Assembly (NCBI RefSeq): GCF_006439015.1
Contig: NZ_RCZG01000012.1
Span: forward strand, 182,427 to 246,426
Origin: Mycolicibacterium hodleri
GTDB taxonomy: Bacteria; Actinomycetota; Actinomycetes; Mycobacteriales; Mycobacteriaceae
Length of the DNA stretch: 64,000 bases
Reading direction: 5' to 3'
The notes below the pieces were generated by a model that saw nothing but the letters and a program-made list of their open reading frames with translations, had not been told where the DNA came from and did no database searches. Position 1 is the first letter of the stretch. Each line of letters starts with the position of its first letter. Position numbers and translations under genes: made by a program. Positions 25,036 to 33,837 of this stretch are shown piece after piece.

Positions 25036-25539
25036 CTAGGCCTGCACCTGCGCCGTCCGCGCCGCCGGGATCGGGCAGGCGTCACTGGCCTCGGCGACTA
25101 CGTGCGTGCCGTTGTCCCGTGGACGCTCGCCACGCTCGAACGCGGACCCCGTCACCGGCGGTGCTTCCGCGAGCGAGCGGTTCTCGTCTTCGGTGTATGC
25201 CCGCCCCCGACTGAGAAACCTCATGCCCTCCGGGGTTTCGAGGCTGAAGCCGCCGCCACGGCCCGGGACCACGTCGATGACTAGTTGGGTGTGCTTCCAT
25301 GCCTCGAACTGACTCCCGGAGATCCACACCGGCACGCCGTCGCCGACGTCGAGGATCGCCAAGAGGATGTCGCGATCCCCGACGATGAACTCACCGTCGG
25401 GGTAGCACATCGGCGACGAGCCGTCGCAGCAGCCGCCGGACTGGTGAAACATCAACGCTCCGTGCCGATTTTGGAGAGTACTGAGCAGTTCGGCCGCGGC
25501 CTCGGTGATGAGTGCGCGTGACGGTGTGCCGTCGGCCAT
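25036..25539 (-). CDS. DUF779 protein (Rv0459-like)
   Basis: 167 aa. The DUF779 core is present: HQSGGCCDGSSPMCYPDG and WISGSQFEAWKHTQLVIDVVPGRGGGFSLETPEG. Its clustered cysteines suggest metal or Fe-S binding. DUF779 genes usually sit next to an aldehyde dehydrogenase (Rv0458 in M. tuberculosis), but no such neighbour is here; the nearest in the window is at 31735. The C terminus has an extra about 30 residues of low similarity to the core. Divergent from the peptidase gene. Confidence 0.87.
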   Translation of the reverse strand: MADGTPSRALITEAAAELLSTLQNRHGALMFHQSGGCCDGSSPMCYPDGEFIVGDRDILLAILDVGDGVPVWISGSQFEAWKHTQLVIDVVPGRGGGFSLETPEGMRFLSRGRAYTEDENRSLAEAPPVTGSAFERGERPRDNGTHVVAEASDACPIPAARTAQVQA

Positions 25540-25608
25540 CGATCGTCCTCCTCCACGTCCGGCGGTGTGTTACTCAGCTCACACTACGCGCGCGGTCACA
25601 ATGGTCGT

Positions 25609-27618
25609 GTGGAAGACGATCCGTACCTGTGGCTCGAGGACATCACCGGCGACGACGCGCTGGAGTGGGTGCGACGGCGCAACGAGCCGACGCTCGCCGA
25701 ACTCGGCGGCGAACGCTTCGAGCAGATGCGGGCCGAGGCGCTGGAGATCCTGGACACCGACGCCCGGATCCCCTACGTGCGGCGGCGCGGCGACTACCTC
25801 TACAACTACTGGCGCGACGGTGAGCACCCCCGCGGACTGTGGCGGCGCACCACGCTCGAGGGCTACCGCAGTGATGCACCGGACTGGGACGTTCTCATCG
25901 ACCTCGACGCCTTGGCCTCGGAGGACGACGAGAAGTGGGTCTGGGCCGGTGCGGACGTGATCGAACCCGACCTCACCCTGGCGCTCGTCAGCCTCTCACG
26001 CGGCGGATCCGATGCGACGGTGACCCGCGAATTCGACATGGCGACACGCAAATTCGTCGCCGACGGGTTCACCGTGCCAGAAGCGAAGACCAGCATCTCC
26101 TGGGAGAACCGCGACACCGTGCTCATCGGGACGGACTTCGGCCCCGATACGCTGACCGACTCCGGCTATCCCCGCATCGCCAAGCGATGGCGGCGTGGGC
26201 AGCCCCTGGCCGAGGCGCATACGGTCTTCGAAGGCGCCGCGTCGGACGTCAGCGCAGGCGTCGGATTCGACCCGACCCCCGGCTTCGAGCGCCTGCTGGC
26301 CACCAGATCGGTTGACTTCTTCAACCGCGAACGCTTCGAGATCCGCGGAGACGAGCTCATCGCGATCGACGTGCCCACCGACGCGGCGACCTCCATTCAC
26401 CGCGAGTGGCTTCTGGTCCGGCCACGCACCGACTGGAACGTTGCCGGAGCGACGTATCCGGCAGGCTCGCTGCTCGCTGCCAAGTACGATGACTTCCTCA
26501 GCGGGACAATCGAACTGAGTGTGGTGTTCGAACCGGACGACCACACCAGCCTCGACACCTACGCGTGGACCCGCGACAGGCTGGTCCTCGTCACCCTGCG
26601 CGACGTGGCCACCGTCGTCGAACTCGTCACCCCGGGCTCTTGGCAGCGGGCGCCGATTCCCGGCGTTCCGCACACCGCCACGACGGTGGTCGTCGACGCC
26701 GACGAATACGGCGACGAGATCTTCCTGGACTCCAGCGGCTTCGACAAACCGTCGACGCTGCTGTGGGGGCACGCCGGAGGCGAGGTGGCGGAGATCAAGA
26801 GCGCCCCGGCCTTCTTCGACGCCTCCGACATCGAGGTCAATCAATACTCCGCCGCCTCGGCCGACGGTACGATGATCCCGTATTTCGTTGTGGGTTCCGG
26901 TAGTTCGGTGGGACCGGGGAAGACACTACTGGGCGGCTACGGCGGCTTTGAGTCGTCCAACACCCCTGGCTACGGCGGCGTGCTCGGCAAGCTGTGGCTC
27001 TCGAGGGGCGGCACCTATGTCCTGGCCAACATCCGCGGCGGCGGCGAGTACGGCCCGCGGTGGCACACGCAGGCGATGCGCGAGGGCAGGCACCTGGTAC
27101 ACGAGGACTTCGCCGCCGTCGCAGCCGACCTGGTGGGACGCGGCATCACCACAGTCGATCGACTCGCTGCTCAGGGCGGCAGCAACGGCGGACTGCTGAT
27201 GGGCATCATGTTGACCAAGTACCCGGAGCTGTTCGGCGCGCTGGTGTGCAGCGTGCCGCTACTCGACATGAAGCGCTATCACCTGCTGCTGGCCGGGGCG
27301 TCATGGGTGGCCGAGTATGGCAACCCGGACGACGAGGGAGACTGGGCCTTCATCTCCGAATACTCTCCCTACCAGAATATTTCGACCGACCGTGAGTACC
27401 CGGCGCTCCTGATGACGACGTCGACCCGAGACGACCGGGTCCACCCCGGTCACGCCAGGAAGATGACCGCCGCGTTGGAAGAGGCGGGCCACCGGGTGCG
27501 CTACTACGAAAATGTGGAAGGCGGTCATGCTGGGGCGGCGGACAACGCGGAGACGGCATTTCGCTCGGCACTGATCTACGAGTTCCTGCACCGCGTGCTG
27601 GGCGACGAGCACGGGTGA
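25609..27618 (+). CDS. Prolyl oligopeptidase-family serine peptidase (Rv0457c-like)
   Basis: 669 aa from GTG 25609 (VEDDPYLWLED); a longer frame to 25567 adds only unconserved residues. A seven-bladed beta-propeller (about 60-400) precedes an alpha/beta hydrolase domain. The catalytic Ser is in AAQGGSNGGLLMG (about Ser525), the Asp is in STRDDRVHPGHARK and the His in VEGGHAGAAD. Cleaves short peptides after proline. No signal peptide, so cytosolic. The sigma-factor gene follows 10 bases after the stop. Confidence 0.92.
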   Translation: MEDDPYLWLEDITGDDALEWVRRRNEPTLAELGGERFEQMRAEALEILDTDARIPYVRRRGDYLYNYWRDGEHPRGLWRRTTLEGYRSDAPDWDVLIDLDALASEDDEKWVWAGADVIEPDLTLALVSLSRGGSDATVTREFDMATRKFVADGFTVPEAKTSISWENRDTVLIGTDFGPDTLTDSGYPRIAKRWRRGQPLAEAHTVFEGAASDVSAGVGFDPTPGFERLLATRSVDFFNRERFEIRGDELIAIDVPTDAATSIHREWLLVRPRTDWNVAGATYPAGSLLAAKYDDFLSGTIELSVVFEPDDHTSLDTYAWTRDRLVLVTLRDVATVVELVTPGSWQRAPIPGVPHTATTVVVDADEYGDEIFLDSSGFDKPSTLLWGHAGGEVAEIKSAPAFFDASDIEVNQYSAASADGTMIPYFVVGSGSSVGPGKTLLGGYGGFESSNTPGYGGVLGKLWLSRGGTYVLANIRGGGEYGPRWHTQAMREGRHLVHEDFAAVAADLVGRGITTVDRLAAQGGSNGGLLMGIMLTKYPELFGALVCSVPLLDMKRYHLLLAGASWVAEYGNPDDEGDWAFISEYSPYQNISTDREYPALLMTTSTRDDRVHPGHARKMTAALEEAGHRVRYYENVEGGHAGAADNAETAFRSALIYEFLHRVLGDEHG

Positions 27619-27628
27619 GCCCGCACCG

Positions 27629-28264
27629 ATGACCCAGGCCACCCACGACGAGACCGCGCTCATCACGGCGTTGCGCGCCCGTGACGAGGCGGCGTTCGCC
27701 GAATTGATCGACCTGCACACCCCGTCGATGCTTCGCGTGGCCAGGGGTTACGTGCCCAGCAGCGCGATTGCCGAGGAGGTCGTTCAGGACACGTGGCTCG
27801 CCCTACTCCAGGGAATCGACGCCTTCGAGGGTCGATCCTCCTTGCGCACGTGGCTCTTCACCGTGATGATCAACATCGCCAAGAAGCGTGGGGTGCGTGA
27901 GCGGCGAGACGCCGACGTCGCCGTGACCGCGTTCACCGGCGGCACCGTCGATCCCGCCCGCTTCCGCGCGGCAGGTGAGGAGTGGTCCGGCCACTGGCGC
28001 GAGGCCGAGGAACCGTCGCCGTTCCCCGAGACCCCGGAGGGTTCCGTCCTGAGGGCCGAACTGGATGCCGTTGCGCAGGACGCGCTCGCCGAACTCCCGG
28101 AACGTCAACGAGTCGTGGTGACGCTGCGCGACATGCTCGGATTCGACTCAGCCGAGGTGTGCGATCTGCTCGACGTCAGCGTCGCCAACCAGCGAGTGCT
28201 CCTGCACCGGGGCAGAGCCGCGGTACGAGCCCGGCTCGAGACCTACCTGAGGGATGCCCCATGA
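27629..28264 (+). CDS. ECF-family RNA polymerase sigma factor
   Basis: 211 aa. Sigma region 2 (EEVVQDTWLALLQGIDAFEG, SSLRTWLFTVMINIAKKR) and region 4 (LPERQRVVVTLRDMLGFDSAEVCDLLDVS, NQRVLLHRGRAAVRARLE), joined by a linker of about 60 residues. ATG 27629. The stop overlaps the start of a zinc-finger anti-sigma gene (ATGA), the standard pairing for stress-responsive ECF sigma factors. The inducing signal and the M. tuberculosis counterpart are not clear; it resembles SigC/SigG-sized members only in general. Confidence 0.93.
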   Translation: MTQATHDETALITALRARDEAAFAELIDLHTPSMLRVARGYVPSSAIAEEVVQDTWLALLQGIDAFEGRSSLRTWLFTVMINIAKKRGVRERRDADVAVTAFTGGTVDPARFRAAGEEWSGHWREAEEPSPFPETPEGSVLRAELDAVAQDALAELPERQRVVVTLRDMLGFDSAEVCDLLDVSVANQRVLLHRGRAAVRARLETYLRDAP

Positions 28265-28500
28265 GTACCCGACCGATGGACTGCCACGAGCTAGTCGAGC
28301 TCGTCACGGCCTACCTCGAGGGCGCCCTCGACGCCGATACCCACACGCGGTTCGATCTGCACCTGCTCGAATGCGACGGTTGCGGGAACTATCTGCAACA
28401 GTTCCGCGCCACGGTGCGCACTCTCGGCACGATCCCCGACGACGACATCGACGCGGTGTTCCGCGAACGGCTGCTGGACGCCTTCCGAAACTGGAGCTAG
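28261..28500 (+). CDS. Zinc-finger anti-sigma factor (zf-HC2)
   Basis: 79 aa from ATG 28261. MDCHELVELVTAYLEGAL and FDLHLLECDGCGNYLQQ give the His-x3-Cys-x2-Cys zinc site of the ZAS/RskA family. No membrane helix, so this is a soluble anti-sigma factor like RshA or the SigE partner. Overlapping start/stop with the sigma gene implies stoichiometric co-translation. It likely holds the sigma factor inactive until redox or another stress alters the zinc site. A hairpin follows at 28589. Confidence 0.92.
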   Translation: MSTRPMDCHELVELVTAYLEGALDADTHTRFDLHLLECDGCGNYLQQFRATVRTLGTIPDDDIDAVFRERLLDAFRNWS

Positions 28501-28588
28501 GAGCCCCGTCCAGGGACGTCCGAATACCCGGCGCTGCAGCGCACTACACGACGCGCAACATGTCGACGGACTACGGTAAGACCCACTG

Positions 28589-28619
28589 TTCGTCGGGCCG
28601 CTTCGGCCGATCCGACGAA
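28589..28619 (+). terminator. Hairpin after the sigma/anti-sigma operon
   Basis: TTCGTCGG (28589-28596) pairs exactly with CCGACGAA (28612-28619), and GGCCG (28596-28600) with CGGCC (28604-28608). It lies about 90 bases after the anti-sigma stop and 13 before the next start. No U-tract. Confidence 0.5.
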
Positions 28620-28631
28620 TAGGCTGGCCTG

Positions 28632-28964
28632 GTGAGCACCCTGTCCCTGAGCCTGTTCTTCGGCGGCCTGACGATCCTGTTCGTCGGAATTCTGCTGCCC
28701 GGATGGAATACCGCCACGATGGGAAAGCGCGCGGTCAAGCGGCACGTCTATTGGGCGGCGACGATCCTCGCCGTGCCAGTGCTATTCGCCGCCGGGCTAC
28801 CCGACCTTCAGAGTTCGATCGCATTCACGGCGATGGCCTGCGTCCTGATGGGGGGCTGGGCATATTTCCGCACTCCGAACATCAAGATCGGCGGACGGAT
28901 CCTGGCCGCCTACCCACCCAACCGCGAGCCCGACCCACCGCCACCCGGAGATCGACGTCCTTGA
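28632..28964 (+). CDS. Small hypothetical membrane protein
   Basis: 110 aa, start GTG/ATG region at 28632. Three hydrophobic segments (LSLFFGGLTILFVGILLPG, YWAATILAVPVLFAAGLP, IAFTAMACVLMGGWAYF) precede a proline-rich cytosolic tail (PPNREPDPPPPGD). Not recognised. It precedes the enoyl-CoA hydratase gene by 31 bases in the same direction. Confidence 0.65.
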   Translation: MSTLSLSLFFGGLTILFVGILLPGWNTATMGKRAVKRHVYWAATILAVPVLFAAGLPDLQSSIAFTAMACVLMGGWAYFRTPNIKIGGRILAAYPPNREPDPPPPGDRRP

Positions 28965-28995
28965 CAACCGGAACGACACTGGCTCGACTTCTTCC

Positions 28996-29904
28996 ATGTC
29001 AACGCAGCCACCGGAATTCGAGACGATTCTCTACAGGACCCTGGATGCCGTCGCCACCGTCACCCTCAACCGTCCCGCGCAGCTCAACACCATCGTTCCT
29101 CCGATGCCCGACGAGATCGAAGCGGCGATCGGCCTCGCCGAGCGCGACCCTGCGGTAAGGGTCATCGTGCTGCGGGGCGTCGGGCGGGCGTTCTCCGCCG
29201 GGTACGACTTCGGCGGCGGCTTCCACCACTGGGGTGAGGCGATGAACACCGATGGCGCATGGGATCCCGGCAAGGACTTCGCGATGGTTTCCGCACGCGA
29301 GACGGGCCCGACCCAGAAGTTCATGGCGATCTGGCGGGCGTCCAAGCCGGTGATCGCCCAGATCCACGGCTGGTGTGTGGGCGGCGCAAGCGACTACGCG
29401 CTGTGCGCCGACATCGTCATCGCCAGCGACGACGCCGTCATCGGCACGCCCTACAGCCGGATGTGGGGTGCCTACCTCACCGGCATGTGGCTCTACCGAC
29501 TCAGCCTGGCCAAGGTGAAGTGGCATTCCCTGACGGGCGAACCACTGACCGGTGTGGAGGCCGCCGCGGTCGAGCTGATCAACGAGTCGGTGCCCTTCGA
29601 GCGACTGGAGGCTCGGGTGGCCGAGGTGGCCGCGAAACTGTCCCGAATTCCCCTGTCGCAGTTGCAGGCGCAGAAGCTGATCGTCAACCAGGCGTACGAG
29701 AACATGGGGCTGTCGTCGACACAGACCCTCGGCGGCATACTCGACGGTCTGATGCGCAACACCCCGGATGCGCTGGACTTCATCGACACCGCCGCCAAGG
29801 ACGGCGTCCGCACCGCGATCGAACGGCGGGACGGACCTTGGGGCGACTACAGCCAGGCCCCGCCGGAACGACGTCCCGATCCGTCGCACGTCATCGAAGC
29901 CTAA
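28996..29904 (+). CDS. echA2: Enoyl-CoA hydratase/isomerase-family protein (EchA2-like)
   Basis: 302 aa crotonase. VTLNRPAQLNTIVPPMPDEI at the N terminus and GRAFSAGYDFGGGF form the first oxyanion-hole loop. HGWCVGGASDYALCADIVIAS forms the second; the usual catalytic Glu after GGG is replaced (VGGASDYA), so hydratase chemistry is uncertain. The length and insert near residue 75 match the EchA2 subgroup I recall next to Rv0457c. Cytosolic lipid or steroid degradation is plausible. Convergent with the membrane gene at 29901 by a 4-base overlap. Confidence 0.8.
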   Translation: MSTQPPEFETILYRTLDAVATVTLNRPAQLNTIVPPMPDEIEAAIGLAERDPAVRVIVLRGVGRAFSAGYDFGGGFHHWGEAMNTDGAWDPGKDFAMVSARETGPTQKFMAIWRASKPVIAQIHGWCVGGASDYALCADIVIASDDAVIGTPYSRMWGAYLTGMWLYRLSLAKVKWHSLTGEPLTGVEAAAVELINESVPFERLEARVAEVAAKLSRIPLSQLQAQKLIVNQAYENMGLSSTQTLGGILDGLMRNTPDALDFIDTAAKDGVRTAIERRDGPWGDYSQAPPERRPDPSHVIEA

Positions 29905-30767
29905 TCCGAAACGGACGGCCGCTCACTGCGACGCATCCCGCCCACCATCGACGCAAGAAACCCCAACACGACGAGCGCGCCGCCAGCGGCCAACGTCAGA
30001 TTCAGCCACACGTGCAGGTTCCCGGTGGCATGGTCGACCATCGCGGCCGCGACGTTTCGGACGTCGGCCGTCGTGGCGTCGAGCGCGTCGTTGACGTATC
30101 GCCGCCCCACCTCGATCCCCGCCCAGCCGCCGGCACCCACGATCAGACCCGAGACCCCAAGGGCGACAAGCGCCTTCCCTCGTCGCCTGGCGACCGCCAA
30201 CGTCAGCAGGGCGAACACGCCGGCGAGGACGCCAGCACCAACGCTCACCAGGGGACCCCACTTCGCTGCGTCGCGGAGTTGGCCGGGGCGCAGCGATTGC
30301 GACATGTCTTCGGTGAGCGGGATCTCGAGGGTCTCCGGCGCCTTGATGCCGAAGCCGGCGAGCGTCTGCTGAAACGAACTGTCCGCCAACATCGGAGACA
30401 GATCGATCTCCCAGCGGCCGGACGTATCCGACTGCCCGACGGTGTCGGTGAACATCCAGCGGTGCGCGACCTGATTGGCCAGCGCGAACTGACCGGGGAA
30501 CGCCGAACTCGACGTGTAGGCGCGCACCGCGCCGCTCAACAGGGTCTCATTGACGTCGTAGCCCGAATTGGCGGACAACGCCATCAGTTGCGACGTCAAC
30601 GCCGCCGCCATCGTCTGTTGCACGGCGGGATCCTTGGCGGCCGAGGTCGCGAACTCCGAGTATCCGTTCCGGTCGACGACGTTGTGCTGCGCCCAGGTAG
30701 CAGGGATGGCCACCGCCAGCGCGACGGTGGTCAGGAGCCAGAACACGAAGGACGCGAGCAGTCGCAC
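29901..30767 (-). CDS. Conserved membrane protein, unknown function
   Basis: 288 aa. An N-terminal membrane helix (LLASFVFWLLTTVALAVAIPA), an extracytoplasmic domain of about 145 residues containing DPAVQQTMAAALTSQLM, and three further helices (VSVGAGVLAGVFALLTLAV, LVALGVSGLIVGAGG, LTLAAGGALVVLGFLASMV) ending in a basic tail. Typical of actinobacterial membrane proteins without assigned function. Lies 39 bases downstream of the PPK2 gene on the same strand. Confidence 0.72.
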   Translation of the reverse strand: MRLLASFVFWLLTTVALAVAIPATWAQHNVVDRNGYSEFATSAAKDPAVQQTMAAALTSQLMALSANSGYDVNETLLSGAVRAYTSSSAFPGQFALANQVAHRWMFTDTVGQSDTSGRWEIDLSPMLADSSFQQTLAGFGIKAPETLEIPLTEDMSQSLRPGQLRDAAKWGPLVSVGAGVLAGVFALLTLAVARRRGKALVALGVSGLIVGAGGWAGIEVGRRYVNDALDATTADVRNVAAAMVDHATGNLHVWLNLTLAAGGALVVLGFLASMVGGMRRSERPSVSD

Positions 30768-30806
30768 GGGTGCGTCCTCCTGTTCTGGAAGGCCCCGACG
30801 GGTGGG

Positions 30807-31670
30807 TCAGTCGGCCAGGGCACGTCCCACGATGAGGGGATCCGCCGTGGCGACCACCTCGCGGTCCTTGTTGTCATAGTCGAACTTACCGAGTACGTAG
30901 CGCATCGCGTTGATCCGGGCACGCTTCTTGTCGTTGCTCTTTACCACCGTCCACGGCGCGAAGTCGGTGTCGGTGAGCTCGAACATGGCCTCCTTCGCCG
31001 CGGTGTAGGCGTCCCACTTGTCCAGGGACGCGAGGTCGGTCGGCGACAGCTTCCACTGGCGTACCGGGTCGACCTGACGGATGGTGAAGCGGGTGCGCTG
31101 CTCGGATTGCGTGACCGAGAACCACAGCTTGGTGAGGCTGACGCCGTCGTTGACCAGCATCTGCTCGAAAAGCGGTACCTGATCGATGAATTCGGCGTGC
31201 TGGTCGGGCGTGCAGAAACCCATTACCCGCTCGACACCGGCCCGGTTGTACCAGGACCGGTCGAAGAGGACCAGTTCGCCCGCGGCGGGTAGGTGCGACA
31301 CATAGCGCTGGAAGTACCACTGCGTCCGTTCGCGTTCGGTCGGCTTCTCCAGCGCGACGACGCGCGCGCCACGCGGATTGAGGTGTTCCATGAAGCGCTT
31401 GATGGTGCCGCCCTTGCCAGCCGCGTCCCGCCCCTCGAACACGATCACGTGCCGCAGCCCGTTGGTCTGGCTCCACTTCTGCAGCTTCAGCAGCTCGATC
31501 TGGAGAAGCCGCTTCTGCGCTTCGTACTCGGGCCGCGACATGCGCTCGGCGTACGGGTAGCCCTCGCGCCAGGTGTCGACGTCGACTCCACTGGGGTGGT
31601 GCACCAGCACGGGGTCGTCGTCATCGTCGTCCCGGACGGAGAAGTACTCGGTGCCCTGCAGCGTAGTCAC
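30807..31670 (-). CDS. ppk2: Polyphosphate kinase 2
   Basis: 287 aa. The P-loop is FEGRDAAGKGGTIKRF, then EKPTERERTQWYFQRYV, LFDRSWYNRAGVERVMGF and the lid QRTRFTIRQVDPVRQWKLSPTD: the classical PPK2 branch (TIGR03707 type, as in Rv3232c) that phosphorylates nucleoside diphosphates from polyphosphate. Start GTG 31670. Cytosolic. The gene follows the aldehyde dehydrogenase gene on the same strand. It differs clearly from the other PPK2-family gene at 15972. Confidence 0.93.
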   Translation of the reverse strand: MTTLQGTEYFSVRDDDDDDPVLVHHPSGVDVDTWREGYPYAERMSRPEYEAQKRLLQIELLKLQKWSQTNGLRHVIVFEGRDAAGKGGTIKRFMEHLNPRGARVVALEKPTERERTQWYFQRYVSHLPAAGELVLFDRSWYNRAGVERVMGFCTPDQHAEFIDQVPLFEQMLVNDGVSLTKLWFSVTQSEQRTRFTIRQVDPVRQWKLSPTDLASLDKWDAYTAAKEAMFELTDTDFAPWTVVKSNDKKRARINAMRYVLGKFDYDNKDREVVATADPLIVGRALAD

Positions 31671-31734
31671 GCCCAGAAACTATCGACGTCGTCGAACACG
31701 ATGGTGACGCTGAGGTGAACGACAGGTGGCGAGA

Positions 31735-33246
31735 CTACTTGGCCGCCCGCTTGGGGCGCATCAACGCGAACTTCGTCATCATGACGTTCATCCGCTTCAT
31801 CGCCTTGGGCGAATTGTTGTAGTAGTTGCCACCGGCACCGACGGCGGTCCGGGGCGCAACGATCGTCTCCTGGCGGCAGAACTTGCGAAGACCGTCCGCA
31901 CCGCCGAAGCGTGCCCCGATGCCGGAGGTCTTCCAGCCGCCCATCGGCGCCGTGGTGCACATCAGATTGGAAATCACGTCGTTGATGTTGACCGCACCGC
32001 AATCCATTTCCAGCGCAACGTCATTGGCGCGTTCCACGTCACGGGAGAACACCGAGCCGCTGAGTCCGTACGGGCTGTCGTTGGCGAGCCTCACCGCCTC
32101 GGCGACCGTGGTTACCTTCATGATGGGCAGCGTCGGACCGAACGTCTCCTCGGTCATGCAGGCCATCGAATGGTCGACGTCGACGAGCACCGTCGGCGGA
32201 TAGAAACTGCCGGGTCCGCTCGGGCGAACACCGCCGGTCAGCGCCCGCGCCCCCTTGGCGACGGCGTCCTCGACGTGGCGGGCGGTGACGTCGACCTGGC
32301 TGTCGTCGATCTGAGCCCCGAAGTCGAAGCCGTCGCCTGCACCCATCTTGAGGTTCTTCACGTCGCGTACGACGGCGTCGACGAACTTGTCGTAGACCTG
32401 CTCGAGCACGTACACCCGCTCGACGGACACACACGTCTGGCCTGCGTTGAACATCCCGCCCCACACCGCGGCGTGCGCGGCGAGGTCGACGTCGGCGTCC
32501 TCGAGCACGATCATTGGATCCTTGCCGCCGAGCTCCAGGCTCACCGGGGTGAGCCTCCGCGCGGCGCGCTCCATCACCTTGGCGCCGGTCGCGCTGGACC
32601 CGGTGAACTGGATGTAGTCGCTGTTGTCGACGACGGCTTCGACGGCCTCGCGGGCACCCTGGACGATCGCCATCACCTCGGGGGCACCCGAATCGATCCA
32701 GCCGCGCAGCAGCAGCTCGGCCGTCAACGGGGTGCGCTCGGACGGCTTCAGCAACACCGCGCAGCCGGCGGCCAGCGCGGCGATGCCGTCCATCAGCAAG
32801 TTCGCGACCGGGTAGTTCCACGGCGCGATGATGCCGACGACGGGACGGGGCCGGTAGTGCACGGCGATCTTCTTGATCGACAGGAACGGGAGCGACGCCG
32901 GACGGGTCTCCGGTGCCAGCGCCTTCTCCATCGTCTTGATGTAGTACGACGCGATCATGATCAGCAGCGGCACTTCCTGGGCGGCGTCGGTCGCCGACTT
33001 GCCGGTTTCGGCGATCAACAGCGACTCGATCTCGTCGCGGTGCTCACCGAGCCAGACCGCGTACCGGGCCAATACCCGCGCACGGCCCGCGGCGCCACGC
33101 GCCTCCCACTCCTTCTGAGATCGCCGCAACCCGGCGGTGATGCGAGGCACGTCAGCCGGATCTGTCCACCGCACCATGCCAGCGACCGCACCCGTGGCGG
33201 GGTTCAAGATCTTCGCACCTGTGTCAACTTCGGGCGTCGCAGTCAT
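31735..33246 (-). CDS. Aldehyde dehydrogenase, succinate-semialdehyde dehydrogenase-like
   Basis: 503 aa NAD(P)-dependent dehydrogenase. VGIIAPWNYPVANLL, FTGSSATGAKVME, LELGGKDPMIV (general base Glu) and NAGQTCVSVERVYV (catalytic Cys) are all present, as is EETFGPTLPIM. It resembles the GabD2-type group, including a long C terminus, but the substrate is not certain. Cytosolic. It precedes ppk2 by 64 bases; 9 bases separate it from the PAP2 gene upstream, so the minus-strand genes from 34358 down may be one operon. Confidence 0.88.
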   Translation of the reverse strand: MTATPEVDTGAKILNPATGAVAGMVRWTDPADVPRITAGLRRSQKEWEARGAAGRARVLARYAVWLGEHRDEIESLLIAETGKSATDAAQEVPLLIMIASYYIKTMEKALAPETRPASLPFLSIKKIAVHYRPRPVVGIIAPWNYPVANLLMDGIAALAAGCAVLLKPSERTPLTAELLLRGWIDSGAPEVMAIVQGAREAVEAVVDNSDYIQFTGSSATGAKVMERAARRLTPVSLELGGKDPMIVLEDADVDLAAHAAVWGGMFNAGQTCVSVERVYVLEQVYDKFVDAVVRDVKNLKMGAGDGFDFGAQIDDSQVDVTARHVEDAVAKGARALTGGVRPSGPGSFYPPTVLVDVDHSMACMTEETFGPTLPIMKVTTVAEAVRLANDSPYGLSGSVFSRDVERANDVALEMDCGAVNINDVISNLMCTTAPMGGWKTSGIGARFGGADGLRKFCRQETIVAPRTAVGAGGNYYNNSPKAMKRMNVMMTKFALMRPKRAAK

Positions 33247-33255
33247 GAACCCATG

Positions 33256-33837
33256 CTAGCCGCCGCTGTGATCCAGATCGCACCGGGGTTGACACCTGTC
33301 AAGTTTGGCCGCCCAATACGCGACGCACACCAGCGCGGTGCCGAGGAACGCCGCCCCGATCGTGTCGGTGAAGTAGTGGTACGTGAACGACTGTCCGAGG
33401 AGTCCGAGCAGCGCGAAGACCGCCGCGGCGGACACCAACCACGCCTTGACTCCAACCGCCAGAACGACCATCCCGAGCACGGCCACCATCACCGTGACAT
33501 GACCGCTGGGGTAAGAAAGGGCGCCTTCCCGCTCGCGCCCGAACAGCCACTTCAGGAGCCGTTCCGCAAGGACCCCGGTCAGCGGCGTCAGCGCGACCGC
33601 CGCGGCCACCCGCCAACGACGCCGGTACAGCGCAATCACCACGGCGGCGACGAGCAGGATCTGCAGCACCGGCGGATAGGTGAACCACAGCAGCTCACCG
33701 AGCGCCGGATGGGACCCGCCGGCACGGATGAACCAGTCGTCGAGGGGCGTCGAGCCGTGACCCACCGCAAGACCGAGCGCGACCATCGCAAGGATGCCGA
33801 CCGGTGGCCACCACCGAAGCGTGTTGGCGGCGGTCAT
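33256..33837 (-). CDS. PAP2-family membrane phosphatase
   Basis: 193 aa with five or six membrane helices. The three phosphatase motifs are KWLFGRERE (usually KxxxxxxRP), SYPSGH and the variant SFTYHYFTDTIG (usually SRxxxxxHxxxD, with the conserved His and Asp kept). Probably dephosphorylates a lipid phosphate such as an undecaprenyl or decaprenyl diphosphate. Its ATG overlaps the DUF664 stop by 4 bases. Confidence 0.85.
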   Translation of the reverse strand: MTAANTLRWWPPVGILAMVALGLAVGHGSTPLDDWFIRAGGSHPALGELLWFTYPPVLQILLVAAVVIALYRRRWRVAAAVALTPLTGVLAERLLKWLFGREREGALSYPSGHVTVMVAVLGMVVLAVGVKAWLVSAAAVFALLGLLGQSFTYHYFTDTIGAAFLGTALVCVAYWAAKLDRCQPRCDLDHSGG

